Notes: generated by a model from the sequence alone, not told the origin. Shown: positions 54,517 through 63,476, numbered from the stretch's first letter. The stretch is 64,000 nt of DNA from Phycisphaerales bacterium PN19_bin_20 (GCA_021173225.1 JAJOLK010000015.1:33387-97386); one strand, 5' to 3'. A program made the numbers and translations.

Positions 54517-56070
54517 ATGTCGCGCATCAACAGCAACATCCCGGCCCTGCTCGCCCGATCGAACCTCACCAAGGCGAACGCAGACCTACAGACCAGGCTC
54601 CAACGCCTGTCCACCGGCCTGCGCATCAACCGAGGTGCCGACGACCCCGCAGGCCTTATCATCAGCCAGCGCCTCGGCAGCGAGATCAGCGGGCTCAACC
54701 AGGCCATCAAAAATACCGAGCGCGCCAGCTCCGTGATCTCTACCGCCGAGGGCGGGCTCAACGAGGTCAGCGAGCTGCTCAACTCCATCAAGGGCCTGGT
54801 CGTCGAGGCCGCCAACACCGGCGCCATCTCCGCCGAGGAACGCCGCGCAAACCAGCTCCAGATCGACTCCGCCATCGACTCGATCACCCGCATCAGCGAG
54901 TCCGCCAGCTTCGGCGGGCTCAAACTCCTCAACGGGTCGCTCGACTACGTCCTCTCGGGCCTCAAAACCTCCGCCATCAGCCGCGCCCGCATCTTCAACG
55001 GCAGCCTCGTCGGACGTTCCGCCATCCAGGTCAACGTCGACGTCCTCCAGTCCGCACAAACCGGACGGCTCTTCCTCCGCGGCGACTTCGCCGGTTTCTC
55101 CGCCGGCCAGCAGGGCAGGCTCACCTCAGCCGTCCGCCTCGAGGTCGCCGGGCCACGCGGCGTCCGCGTCCTTGAGTTCCTTGCCAACACCCCACTCTCC
55201 TCGGTTCGCAACGGCATCAACGCCCTCTCGCCCGCCACCGGCGTCTCCGCCTCACTCGCCGGCGCCAACGACACCAGCGGCCTGGTCATCAGCTCCTCGG
55301 GCTTCGGGCGTGACGAGTTCGTCAGCCTCACCAACCTCCGCGCCACCGGCGTTGCCACTACGTTCCAGTCCTACAAGCTCCAGGACACTCTCCCCTTCAC
55401 CACCAGCACCATCGCTCAGCGCATCACCTCGGGCGAACTTGTCGCCTCCGGGCGTGACGAGGGCCGCGACGTCTTCGCGCTGATCAACGGCTCGCTTGCC
55501 GCCGGGCGAGGCCTCACCGTCAACCTGCCCGACTCAACCACTCTGGGCCTCGAGCTCTCGCTCACCGCAGACCTCGCCACCAGGCCCTCCGCCGCCATCA
55601 GCACCTTCTACGTTACCGGGGGCGGCGCGCTCTACCAGCTCGGCGGGACCATCAACCAGAGCCAGCAGATCAACCTGGGCCTCCCCTCCGTCGCCGCCAG
55701 CCGCCTCGGCGGCAAGCTCATCGAGGGCGTCACCCAGTTCCTCGAATCCATCAAGTCTGGCGGGACCAACGACCTGAACTCCAACCGTTTCCAGTTCGCC
55801 AGCGACATCCTCTCCGGTGCTATCGACGAGATCAGCGTTATCCGAGGCCGACTCGGTGCCATCGAAAAGAACACACTCGATACTAACGTCCGCTCCATCC
55901 AGACCGCCGTCGAGAATCTCACCAGCAGCCAGTCCGTCATCCGCGATGCCGACTTCGCCGAGGAAACCAGCAGCCTCACACGCTCGCAGATCCTTGCCCA
56001 GACCGGCACCAGCGTCCTGCAGCTCGCCAACCAGCAGTCGCAGAGCGTCCTCTCACTGCTCCAGCGGTAA
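54517..56070 (+). CDS. Flagellin 1 (divergent)
   Basis: A 517-aa flagellin. The conserved N-terminal D0/D1 region 'MSRINSNIPALLARSNLTKANADLQTRLQRLSTGLRINRGADDPAGLIISQRLGSEISGLNQAIKNTERASSVISTAEGGLNEVSELLNSIKGLVVEAANTGAISAEERRANQLQIDSAIDSITRISESASFGGLKLL' is canonical (the DDPAGL motif). The C-terminal half ends 'IRGRLGAIEKNTLDTNVRSIQTAVENLTSSQSVIRDADFAEETSSLTRSQILAQTGTSVLQLANQQSQSVLSLLQ', also standard. The middle domain (about 140-400) differs from flagellins 2 and 3. First flagellin after csrA; SD ACGGAGG. It may be a minor or hook-proximal filament subunit, which is inference. Confidence 0.96.
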   Translation: MSRINSNIPALLARSNLTKANADLQTRLQRLSTGLRINRGADDPAGLIISQRLGSEISGLNQAIKNTERASSVISTAEGGLNEVSELLNSIKGLVVEAANTGAISAEERRANQLQIDSAIDSITRISESASFGGLKLLNGSLDYVLSGLKTSAISRARIFNGSLVGRSAIQVNVDVLQSAQTGRLFLRGDFAGFSAGQQGRLTSAVRLEVAGPRGVRVLEFLANTPLSSVRNGINALSPATGVSASLAGANDTSGLVISSSGFGRDEFVSLTNLRATGVATTFQSYKLQDTLPFTTSTIAQRITSGELVASGRDEGRDVFALINGSLAAGRGLTVNLPDSTTLGLELSLTADLATRPSAAISTFYVTGGGALYQLGGTINQSQQINLGLPSVAASRLGGKLIEGVTQFLESIKSGGTNDLNSNRFQFASDILSGAIDEISVIRGRLGAIEKNTLDTNVRSIQTAVENLTSSQSVIRDADFAEETSSLTRSQILAQTGTSVLQLANQQSQSVLSLLQR

Positions 56071-56151
56071 CCACGCGCACCGCCGCCACCAGCGGCGCAA
56101 GCGTTGCCGACTTGGGCCCAAAGCCCGTCCTAATAACCCCCATCACTAACG

Positions 56152-56177
56152 CCCGGGCCACTCGCCCGGGTGCTTTT
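56152..56177 (+). terminator. Intrinsic terminator after flagellin 1
   Basis: Perfect 7-bp stem CCCGGGC/GCCCGGG with a 5-nt loop, followed by TGCTTTTA. It lies about 80 nt after the flagellin 1 stop. Confidence 0.75.
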
Positions 56178-56222
56178 ACGTACCGCCTGTGACGTTTGTG
56201 ACCACTTTGCCGCCGCTGGCGC

Positions 56223-56250
56223 TGAATCCCGGACCTTGCACCTCCGATAG
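56223..56250 (+). promoter_or_regulatory. Sigma-28-like box upstream of flagellin 2
   Basis: TGAA, then 16 nt, then TCCGATAG, against the consensus TAAA-N15-GCCGATAA. Spacing is one base long and the -35 weak, so this is only a candidate. Confidence 0.3.
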
Positions 56251-56384
56251 CTCAAATGGCCCGATATTCCCGGGCCACGGGATCCCCCAATGGACGGGGG
56301 AGCGGACGAGCAAACCGTGGGCGTGTGTCACGCACTCGGCCTCACCGCGAAAGTACCAGCAGGACTGCCGGCAACACGCTCGGC

Positions 56385-56391
56385 ACGGAGG
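56385..56391 (+). promoter_or_regulatory. Flagellin 2 ribosome-binding site with CsrA core motif
   Basis: ACGGAGG 5 nt before the ATG at 56397, identical to the flagellin 1 and 3 sites. Contains ACGGA. Confidence 0.65.
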
Positions 56392-56396
56392 CACAC

Positions 56397-57890
56397 ATGA
56401 GCCGTATCAACACCAATGTCCCGTCTCAGATCGCCAGGCGCAACCTCAACGAGAACAACAAAACCCTCAACACCACGCTTGAGCGCCTCAGCACCGGCCT
56501 GCGCATCAACCGAGGCAAGGACGACCCCGCAGGCCTCATCGCCAGCGAGAACCTCCGCGCCGAAAAGTCGGCCCTCTCCGCTGCCATCAGCAACGCCGAA
56601 CGCGCAGACCAGCTCGTCAACATCGCTGAGGGCGGCCTCCAGGAGCTTTCGAGCCTGCTCACCGAGCTCCGCGGCCTCGTCACCAGCACCGCCAACAGCG
56701 CCGGCCTCTCCGGTGAAGAGAAGCAGGCCAACCAGCTCCAGATCGACTCGATCATCCAGACCATCGACCGCCTCAGCGAGGCCACCAACTTCCAGGGCGT
56801 CAAGCTCCTCAACGGCAACCTTGACTTCACCGCCACCGGCGTCAACGCCAACGTCAGCGACTTCAAGATCAACTCCGCCAAGCTCTCGGGCCCCACACAG
56901 GCCGTCTCGACCAGCCAGACCGCCTCCGCACAGCGCGGCTCGCTCCTGGTTGACCTCAACTCCGCCACCATCCAGACCACCGGCGGCGCACTCTTCACCG
57001 TCGAGATCACCGGCGCCACCGGCTCGCGTGAATTCGCCTTCGGCAACGGCACCACCACCGCCCAGGCCGTCACCGCCATCAACCAGTTCAAGGACGTCAC
57101 CGGCATCTCCGCCGCCCTCAACGCCTCGGGCCTGACCCTCAACAGCACCGAGTTCGGCTCAGAACAGTTCGTCCAAGCCCGCGTGGTCAACCTCGCCGGC
57201 GTCGTCGGTGCGCTCGTCCAAGGTACCGCCACCGACGCCGACGACTACACCGGCACCTCTACCGCACTTGCTGTTTCCGCGCTCGTTCGTGATACCGGCC
57301 AGGACATCAACGGTTCCATCAACGGCATCATCGCCACCGGCAAGGGCCGCAGCCTCCGCGTCGCCAATGACTTCCTCGACACCGAGATCACCCTCACCGC
57401 CGCCCAGGCCACCGCCGCCCCGGGCGCCGTCAACGCTTTCACCATCACCGGCGGCGGGGCCAACTTCCAGCTCGCCTCCAACGTCGACCTGAATGGACGC
57501 GTCTCCATCGGCATCCAGAATGTCTCCAGCCGCAAGCTCGGCAACAGTGCCCTGGGCTTCCTCAGCGACCTCACCAGCGGCAAGGACAAGAACGTCGTCG
57601 GCGGCGACATCCTCAGGGCCGCCAAGGTCGTCGAGGAGTCGATCCGCCAGGTCAGCGGCCTCCGCGGCCGACTCGGCGCGTTCCAAAAGAACGTCATCGG
57701 CGCCACCATCCGCAACCTCGGCATCAGCCTCGAGAACAGCTCCGCCGCCGAGAGCGTCATCCGCGACGCCGACTTCGCCGCCGAGACCGCGACCCTGACG
57801 CGAGGCCAGATCCTCTCCCAGGCCGCCGGCAACTCGCTGGGTCTGGCCAACCAGCAGCCCCAGGCCGCCCTGCAGCTCCTGCGAAGCTAA
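56397..57890 (+). CDS. Flagellin 2
   Basis: A 497-aa flagellin from ATG 56397; the track start adds 47 non-family residues from the leader. N-terminus 'MSRINTNVPSQIARRNLNENNKTLNTTLERLSTGLRINRGKDDPAGLIASENLRAEKSALSAAISNAERADQLVNIAEGGLQELSSLLTELRGLVTSTANSAGLSGEEKQANQLQIDSIIQTIDRLSEATNFQGVKLLNGNLDF' and C-terminus 'ALGFLSDLTSGKDKNVVGGDILRAAKVVEESIRQVSGLRGRLGAFQKNVIGATIRNLGISLENSSAAESVIRDADFAAETATLTRGQILSQAAGNSLGLANQQPQAALQLL' are conserved. It is closely related to flagellin 3, including a 324-bp segment of perfect DNA identity (56781-57104). Confidence 0.96.
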   Translation: MSRINTNVPSQIARRNLNENNKTLNTTLERLSTGLRINRGKDDPAGLIASENLRAEKSALSAAISNAERADQLVNIAEGGLQELSSLLTELRGLVTSTANSAGLSGEEKQANQLQIDSIIQTIDRLSEATNFQGVKLLNGNLDFTATGVNANVSDFKINSAKLSGPTQAVSTSQTASAQRGSLLVDLNSATIQTTGGALFTVEITGATGSREFAFGNGTTTAQAVTAINQFKDVTGISAALNASGLTLNSTEFGSEQFVQARVVNLAGVVGALVQGTATDADDYTGTSTALAVSALVRDTGQDINGSINGIIATGKGRSLRVANDFLDTEITLTAAQATAAPGAVNAFTITGGGANFQLASNVDLNGRVSIGIQNVSSRKLGNSALGFLSDLTSGKDKNVVGGDILRAAKVVEESIRQVSGLRGRLGAFQKNVIGATIRNLGISLENSSAAESVIRDADFAAETATLTRGQILSQAAGNSLGLANQQPQAALQLLRS

Positions 57891-57935
57891 TCCGGCCTCT
57901 CGGCCTCAAACGCCCTGATAATAAGCTGACGACCC

Positions 57936-57968
57936 AACGCCCTCAGGCCCACGCCCGGGGGCGTTTTT
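57936..57968 (+). terminator. Intrinsic terminator after flagellin 2
   Basis: AACGCCC/GGGCGTT stem (with an alternative compact stem ACGCC/GGCGT) followed by a TTTTTA run. It lies about 45 nt after the stop codon. Confidence 0.7.
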
Positions 57969-58101
57969 ACATCCTCACCTTCAACCGCTTTGAACGTCCG
58001 ACCACCACCCGCTCAGAGGTGCGCTCCATGCCGGTCGCACAAACCCTGACGGTTGTGACGGCTCACACACGCCCCCACCACGTCGGGCTTCTCCCAAGCT
58101 G

Positions 58102-58129
58102 TCAACACCCGCCCGCACCGCCCCGATGT
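58102..58129 (+). promoter_or_regulatory. Sigma-28-like box upstream of flagellin 3
   Basis: TCAA, then 16 nt, then CCCGATGT, against TAAA-N15-GCCGATAA. Position of CGAT relative to the -35 matches the flagellin 2 candidate (18 nt), but the match to consensus is weak. Confidence 0.28.
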
Positions 58130-58275
58130 TCTCCTTGCCCAACGCCGTCGCACGCGAAGGGCACGCGAACGCTCAGGAGGGCGACGCGGCAACACCGCTC
58201 GCTTGACAGCCGAACGCTCGGCTGGAGCGGGGCGGGAATTCGTACGGGTCGGCGGCCCTTCCCGCCCAGGCACAC

Positions 58276-58282
58276 ACGGAGG
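58276..58282 (+). promoter_or_regulatory. Flagellin 3 ribosome-binding site with CsrA core motif
   Basis: ACGGAGG 4 nt before the ATG at 58287, identical to the flagellin 1 and 2 sites. Contains ACGGA. Confidence 0.65.
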
Positions 58283-58286
58283 ATTC

Positions 58287-59777
58287 ATGAGCCGTATCAA
58301 CACCAACCCCTCGTCCCTCATCGCCCAGCGCAACCTGAACGCCAACAACAAGGCGCTCAACACCACGCTCGAGCGACTGAGCACCGGCCTTCGCATCAAC
58401 CGCGGTAAGGACGACCCCGCAGGCCTCATCGCCAGTGAGAACCTCCGCGCTGAGAAGGTCGCGCTCTCCGCCGCCATCGGCAACGCCGAACGCGCCGACC
58501 AGCTCGTCAACATCGCAGAGGGTGGCCTCTCCGAGGTCAGCGGTCTGCTCGCCGACCTCCGCGGGCTCGTCACCAGCACCGCCAACAGCGCCGGCCTCTC
58601 GGGCGAAGAGAAGGCCGCCAACCAGCTCCAGATCGACTCGATCATCCAGACCATCGACCGACTTAGCGACGCCACCAACTTCCAGGGCGTCAAGCTCCTC
58701 AACGGCAACCTTGACTTCACCGCCACCGGCGTCAACGCCAACGTCAGCGACTTCAAGATCAACTCCGCCAAGCTCTCGGGCCCCACACAGGCCGTCTCGA
58801 CCAGCCAGACCGCCTCCGCACAGCGCGGCTCGCTCCTGGTTGACCTCAACTCCGCCACCATCCAGACCACCGGCGGCGCACTCTTCACCGTCGAGATCAC
58901 CGGCGCCACCGGCTCGCGTGAATTCGCCTTCGGCAACGGCACCACCACCGCCCAGGCCGTCACCGCCATCAACCAGTTCAAGGACGTCACCGGCGTCTCC
59001 GCCTCCGTTAACGCCTCGGGCCTGACCCTCAATAGCACCGAGTTTGGCTCAGAACAGTTCGTCCAAGCTCGCGTGGTCAACGTCGCCGGCGTGGCCGGTG
59101 CGCTCGTCCAAGGTACCGCCACCGACGCCGACGACTATACCGGCACCTCTACCGCACTGGCCGCCTCGGCCCTGGTCCGCGACGCAGGCCAGGACATCGC
59201 CGGCTCTATTAACGGCCTTCTCGCCACCGGCAAGGGCCGCACCCTCAAGGTCGCCAACGACTTCCTCGACGTTGAGATTACTCTCTCCGCCAGTCAGGCC
59301 ACCAGCGCCCCCGGCAGCCTCGCCGCCCTCACTATCACCGGTGGCGGTGCCAACTTCCAGCTTGACTCCAAGGTCAACCTCTCCGGCCGCACCTCCGTCG
59401 GCATCCAGAGTGTCTCCAGCCGTAAGCTGGGCAACAGTGCCCTGGGCAACCTCAGCGACCTCGCCTCGGGCAAGGACAAGAACGTCGTCAGCGGCGACCT
59501 GATCGCGGCCGGCAAGGTCATCGAGGAGGCCATCAAGCAGGTCAGCGGCCTCCGCGGCCGACTCGGCGCTTTCCAGAAGAACGTCGTCGGCGCCACCATC
59601 CGCAGCCTCAACGTCTCGCTCGAAAACAGCTCCGCCGCCGAGAGCGTCATCCGCGACGCCGACTTCGCCGCCGAGACCGCCGCGCTTACCCGCGGCCAGA
59701 TTCTCTCTCAGGCCGCCGGCAACTCGCTGGGCCTGGCCAACAGCCAGCCCCAGTCGGCCCTGCAGCTTCTGCGGTAA
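58287..59777 (+). CDS. Flagellin 3
   Basis: A 496-aa flagellin from ATG 58287; the track start adds 28 residues from the leader. N-terminus 'MSRINTNPSSLIAQRNLNANNKALNTTLERLSTGLRINRGKDDPAGLIASENLRAEKVALSAAIGNAERADQLVNIAEGGLSEVSGLLADLRGLVTSTANSAGLSGEEKAANQLQIDSIIQTIDRLSDATNFQGVKLL' and C-terminus 'AIKQVSGLRGRLGAFQKNVVGATIRSLNVSLENSSAAESVIRDADFAAETAALTRGQILSQAAGNSLGLANSQPQSALQLL' are canonical. Very similar to flagellin 2, with identical DNA over 324 bp of the central region, so they arose by duplication or recent conversion. Followed by a strong terminator. Confidence 0.96.
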   Translation: MSRINTNPSSLIAQRNLNANNKALNTTLERLSTGLRINRGKDDPAGLIASENLRAEKVALSAAIGNAERADQLVNIAEGGLSEVSGLLADLRGLVTSTANSAGLSGEEKAANQLQIDSIIQTIDRLSDATNFQGVKLLNGNLDFTATGVNANVSDFKINSAKLSGPTQAVSTSQTASAQRGSLLVDLNSATIQTTGGALFTVEITGATGSREFAFGNGTTTAQAVTAINQFKDVTGVSASVNASGLTLNSTEFGSEQFVQARVVNVAGVAGALVQGTATDADDYTGTSTALAASALVRDAGQDIAGSINGLLATGKGRTLKVANDFLDVEITLSASQATSAPGSLAALTITGGGANFQLDSKVNLSGRTSVGIQSVSSRKLGNSALGNLSDLASGKDKNVVSGDLIAAGKVIEEAIKQVSGLRGRLGAFQKNVVGATIRSLNVSLENSSAAESVIRDADFAAETAALTRGQILSQAAGNSLGLANSQPQSALQLLR

Positions 59778-59813
59778 GCAAACCCCGCGGCGCTCAACAA
59801 CCTGACTCCTCGC

Positions 59814-59847
59814 GCCGCCCGGACTCAACCCCGGGCGGCTTTCTTTT
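59814..59847 (+). terminator. Intrinsic terminator after flagellin 3
   Basis: 9-bp perfect stem GCCGCCCGG/CCGGGCGGC with an 8-nt loop, followed by TTTCTTTTT. Strong terminator that ends the flagellin block before the recombinase gene. Confidence 0.85.
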
Positions 59848-59884
59848 TGTCCCACGCGGCCCCGCACTGCCGATCCCCATCTCC

Positions 59885-61081
59885 ATGCCTTTACCCAAGC
59901 CCCGCGCGCCGCGCCCCCCCGCGCGCCCACACGCGCAACCAGCTTCAGGAAAGCGCGGCAGACCATCCACACGCCCCGGCGCTGGCCTCTACCACCCACT
60001 GCTCAGCACCTTCCAAACCTACCTCCGTATCGAGTGCGGCTTCGCCCGCAACACCCAGCTCGCTTACGCCGCCGACCTCCGCGACCTGCTCGCCGACCTT
60101 GGCCAAACCCTCGACGGCACGCCCATCAACCTGCTGGCCGTCACACCACGCCGTCTCCACGAGCACCTGCAATCGCTCAAGACCGCCCGCCGCCTCTCGG
60201 GCACCTCGGTCACCCGCCACCTCGCCACGCTCCGCGTGTTCTTTGATTGGCTCGTCGCCGCCGGCAAGCTCGACAAGAGCCCCGCCAGCGCCATCGACAA
60301 CCCAACGCGCTGGCGCAAACTCCCCACCGTCCTTAGCCCCGGCCAGGCCCGCGCACTGCTGAACAGCCACGCACCCACGCCACACTCCAAAGCGAGCGCC
60401 GCTCTACCCGCGGCCGTCAGCGAGCCCAAGCTCGCCGCCGCCACCAAGCTCGCCGCCGCCACGCACGCACTCGCCCTGCGCGACCGAGCGCTGCTGGAAC
60501 TCCTCTACGGCTGCGGGCTCCGCGCCTCCGAAGCCGCCACACTCATGCTCGACGCACTCAAGCCCGCCCTTGGCGTCTTGATCGTCACCGGCAAGGGCAA
60601 CAAACAACGCATGATCCCCGCAGGAAAGCCCGCGTGGGACGCCATCGACCATTACCTGCATCACGCGCGCCCCACGCTCGAATCGCGCCCCGCACTCGCG
60701 CAAGGCCGCCTGCTGCTCTCGCGCTCAGGGCGACCGCTCGAACGCGTCTCGGTCTGGAACATCGTCAAGGCCGCCGCACGCAACGCCGGCATCGCCAAGG
60801 CCTACCCGCACGCGCTGCGACACAGCTTCGCCACACACCTGCTCGCCGGCGGCGCTGACCTCCGCGTCGTCCAGGAGCTCCTCGGCCACGCCGACATCGG
60901 CACAACCCAGGTCTATACCCACGTAGACCGCACGCGCCTCAAGCAGGTTCACAAAGACCATCACCCGCTCGAACGCTTACGCACCTCAATAGCAAATACC
61001 AACGCAATAAACTCCGCCGCGGCAAAGCGCACCGCGCCTAGGCCCACCGCCAGGCACACCTCGACAAAGACCGCGAACTAG
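59885..61081 (+). CDS. XerC/XerD-type tyrosine recombinase
   Basis: A 398-aa tyrosine recombinase. SAM-like N-terminal domain 'HPLLSTFQTYLRIECGFARNTQLAYAADLRDLLADL' near residue 40 and 'VTRHLATLRVFFDWLVAAGKLDKSPA'. Catalytic domain: 'ALLELLYGCGLRASEAATLM' (first Arg), 'GKGNKQRMIPAGKPA' (beta-hairpin Lys), 'YPHALRHSFATHLLAGGADLRVVQELLGHADIGTTQVYTHVD' (HxxR, H and nucleophile Tyr). The first 35 residues and the last ~45 are extra Pro/Arg or Ala/Thr-rich sequence, and an insertion (about 165-200) separates two blocks. The catalytic set is complete, so it is probably the chromosome dimer resolvase or an integrase; XerC versus XerD cannot be decided. Confidence 0.92.
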   Translation: MPLPKPRAPRPPARPHAQPASGKRGRPSTRPGAGLYHPLLSTFQTYLRIECGFARNTQLAYAADLRDLLADLGQTLDGTPINLLAVTPRRLHEHLQSLKTARRLSGTSVTRHLATLRVFFDWLVAAGKLDKSPASAIDNPTRWRKLPTVLSPGQARALLNSHAPTPHSKASAALPAAVSEPKLAAATKLAAATHALALRDRALLELLYGCGLRASEAATLMLDALKPALGVLIVTGKGNKQRMIPAGKPAWDAIDHYLHHARPTLESRPALAQGRLLLSRSGRPLERVSVWNIVKAAARNAGIAKAYPHALRHSFATHLLAGGADLRVVQELLGHADIGTTQVYTHVDRTRLKQVHKDHHPLERLRTSIANTNAINSAAAKRTAPRPTARHTSTKTAN

Positions 61082-62175
61082 CCCGCCCGCAACACCATCA
61101 CCTCACCCGCAAGCCCGGGCCCGAACGCCGCCATCACCAACGGCCCGCCCACAACACCCGCGCCCCCACCACCACCATCGCCGTCCCAACCCAGCAGCCG
61201 CGCCAGCACAAACAGCACCGTCGCGCTGGACATGTTCCCATGCTCCCGCAGCACATCCAAAGACGCCCCCGTTGCCCCCGCGCTCAGCCCTAGCCCTTCC
61301 GCAATCTCACCCACCACCCGCGGCCCGCCAGGGTGGATCGCCCACCCCGCCACATCACCCCGCGCCAGCCCTTGACGCTCTAGCACACCGCTCAGCCACC
61401 CAGGCACCAGCGTCCCAAGCACCCGCGGCACCTGCGCGTCCAGCGTCATCTCAAACCCGTGATCACCGATCTCCCACGCCATCAGCCCTTGCGTCTGCGG
61501 CAACACCACCGACTCGGCAACCTCCACACTCGGCCCGCGCACATCGTCACTCACCGCCACCACCGCCGCCGCCGCGCCGTCAGCAAACAACGCGTTCGCT
61601 ACCAGCCGGTCCGGCCGCGCTGAATGGTGCATGTGCACGCTGCACACCTCCGCGCAGCACACCAGCACGCGCCCGCCGTCGGCACGCGCAAACGCCGCCG
61701 CCACCGCCAGCGCGTTGATCGCTGCGTGACAGCCCATGAACCCCACATGTGTACGGCGAATATCCGCCCGCAGCCCAAGCTCGTCGATCAACCGCCGATC
61801 AAGCCCGGGCGCAAGCCCGCCGGTGCACGAAGCCGTTACCACATGCGTGATCAATCCCGCACCGCCATCTTTGCCCGCACCCAGCCCCGCCCCCGCCATC
61901 GCACGCCGTGACGCCTCAACCGCAAGCCGCCCCGCGCTCGGCGAATACAACGCCAGCCGCTGCGCCGTCGTCGGGTTCGGCCGCTCACCGGGCACAAACA
62001 ACTGCAGCCCGCCGTCAGAACCAATGATCTCCACCCCGCGCCGCGCGACGCCCGAGCCCGCATGCAGCCGCCGAATCAGCGCCGCGCTTGCCTCAGGATG
62101 CTTCAGCGCCAGCGCCAGCTCCAGAGCCCGCGCGGCCTCCAGCACACCCGCCGGCGTCGCCGTACCAATCGACAT
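61078..62175 (-). CDS. Type III polyketide synthase (chalcone/stilbene synthase-like)
   Basis: Type III PKSs condense malonyl-CoA onto a starter CoA to make pyrones or resorcinols. From ATG 62175 (MSIGTATPAGVLEAARALELAL) the protein has 365 aa. The catalytic Cys is in 'THVGFMGCHAAINALAVA' (family G.x.GC.AG..AL), the His in 'GWAIHPGGPRVVGEIAEGLGL' and the Asn in 'DVLREHGNMSSATVLFVL', giving a complete Cys-His-Asn triad. The track start (62337) overlaps the oxidoreductase gene and adds a Gly-rich stretch. A TTG overlapping the oxidoreductase stop is an alternative start. Last gene of a methyltransferase-oxidoreductase-PKS cassette. Confidence 0.9.
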   Translation of the reverse strand: MSIGTATPAGVLEAARALELALALKHPEASAALIRRLHAGSGVARRGVEIIGSDGGLQLFVPGERPNPTTAQRLALYSPSAGRLAVEASRRAMAGAGLGAGKDGGAGLITHVVTASCTGGLAPGLDRRLIDELGLRADIRRTHVGFMGCHAAINALAVAAAFARADGGRVLVCCAEVCSVHMHHSARPDRLVANALFADGAAAAVVAVSDDVRGPSVEVAESVVLPQTQGLMAWEIGDHGFEMTLDAQVPRVLGTLVPGWLSGVLERQGLARGDVAGWAIHPGGPRVVGEIAEGLGLSAGATGASLDVLREHGNMSSATVLFVLARLLGWDGDGGGGGAGVVGGPLVMAAFGPGLAGEVMVLRAG

Positions 62176-62186
62176 CAGCCGAACTT

Positions 62187-63476
62187 TCAAGCAGCGCTCC
62201 AGTGCGGCTCGCGCATCCGCGCCGCCAACCCCAGCCCCGTGATCAAACTTGAAGACACCCCGGGTGACCACGCCGCCACCCGCACCAGCGCACTTACAAC
62301 CCTTGGCCGCCGCGCCAGCGACGCCACCACCCCGCACTTGCCCCGCCGACGCCCCACCAGCGCCGCCAGCTCACCAGGCCACGCGCCCAGCACGCGCTCA
62401 ACGCCCGCGTCGTCACTACCAATCGCACGCAGCGCCAACCCTCCCGCCGCCGCACCCCCGGCCAGCGCCCAGCCCATCCCCTCGCCCGTGAACGGCTCGA
62501 CATACCCCGCCGAATCACCTACCACCACCAGCCGCCCGCACTGAACCACGGCCCGGCTCCGCGTCAGCGCCGCCGTCCCGCGCCAAACCTTGCGTTCAGC
62601 CCCGCGCTCCACCAGCGCAAGCAGCGCACGTGCTAATAACACGAGAAATTCGCCATTTTTCCCTCCAGAATCATCACTCACCAAAGAGCCCTTCACTCTG
62701 GTGCGCACCGCGCCGCCGTCAACTAAGCAACATTCCTCGATCACTCGCTGAACCGCCGCCGCCGTGCCACCCGCCCGCCGCACCACCTCGGCATCGAGCG
62801 CCGCCGCCAGGTCAACTCTACCGTCAGGTAGCGCCACCACGCCCAAGTACCCGCCCCGCGCCACCAACATCATCAGCCCCTCACCCACGAGGTCGAGCTC
62901 GCGAGCACCCGCCTCGACCGCCGCGCCCACCCCGATACGTGAATCAGACGACACCCGCGCCGCCATCGCGGGCCGCTCACGCAGTGAAGCTCCAGCCAGC
63001 CCGTCGCACACCAGCACCACCCGCGCGCGAGCCCGCACGCTCGATCCATCTGCGTCCGTCAGCGTCACCGTGTCGTCCGCCTCCACGCGCGCCGACACAG
63101 ACCACAGAACACTCGCCCCCGCGCCTTGCGCAAATTCAACCAGCCGCGCGTCCAGCGCCTCACGCCCGATCACCGCCATCGGCGGCATCGCCAGCCCCGC
63201 GCCGCGCCCGCCGCACACCAGCATTACATCACGCACATCACGCGCGCCAGCTAGCACGCCCTCAGCGCCAAACGCTCTTAGCGCGCCCACGCCCATCGGC
63301 CCCAGGCAGCACCCGCAAACCTTGCCCCGCGGCAGCGCTACGCGATCTACCAACAGCACACGCGCACCACCCTGTGCCAGCCGCGTCGCCGCCGCGCCAC
63401 CCGCAGGCCCAGCGCCGATCACCAGCGCGTCCCACACGCCCGCGCCGGCCTGCTGCATGCTGACATGGCCACTCAT
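62187..63476 (-). CDS. FAD-dependent oxidoreductase, geranylgeranyl reductase-like
   Basis: A 429-aa flavoprotein of the GG-reductase/PHBH-like family. The dinucleotide-binding motif 'DALVIGAGPAGGAAATRLAQGGARVLLVDR' starts the domain; then 'LPRGKVCGCCLGPMGVGAL' (K-x-CG motif of GG reductases), 'ARVVLVCDGLAGAS' and the second FAD motif 'VVVGDSAGYVEPFTGEGMGWALAGGAAAGGLAL' (GDaag...P..GeG...A). Start chosen at ATG 63476 (MSGHVSMQQAG), which overlaps the methyltransferase stop (ATGA); the track start is further upstream. It may reduce or oxidise the polyketide or an isoprenoid chain; the substrate is unknown. Confidence 0.88.
   Translation of the reverse strand: MSGHVSMQQAGAGVWDALVIGAGPAGGAAATRLAQGGARVLLVDRVALPRGKVCGCCLGPMGVGALRAFGAEGVLAGARDVRDVMLVCGGRGAGLAMPPMAVIGREALDARLVEFAQGAGASVLWSVSARVEADDTVTLTDADGSSVRARARVVLVCDGLAGASLRERPAMAARVSSDSRIGVGAAVEAGARELDLVGEGLMMLVARGGYLGVVALPDGRVDLAAALDAEVVRRAGGTAAAVQRVIEECCLVDGGAVRTRVKGSLVSDDSGGKNGEFLVLLARALLALVERGAERKVWRGTAALTRSRAVVQCGRLVVVGDSAGYVEPFTGEGMGWALAGGAAAGGLALRAIGSDDAGVERVLGAWPGELAALVGRRRGKCGVVASLARRPRVVSALVRVAAWSPGVSSSLITGLGLAARMREPHWSAA

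Larger units (their letters stand above)
56071..56396. other. Intergenic region between flagellins 1 and 2
   Basis: Holds the flagellin 1 terminator (56152-56177), a sigma-28-like box (56223-56250), a 7-bp inverted repeat TGGCCCG/CGGGCCA with loop at 56257-56277 in the leader, and the ACGGAGG SD at 56385-56391. The leader would be about 140 nt. Confidence 0.6.
57891..58286. other. Intergenic region between flagellins 2 and 3
   Basis: Holds the flagellin 2 terminator (57936-57968), a weak sigma-28-like box (58102-58129) and the ACGGAGG SD (58276-58282). The track ORFs over this region are shadows. The leader would be about 150 nt. Confidence 0.6.
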
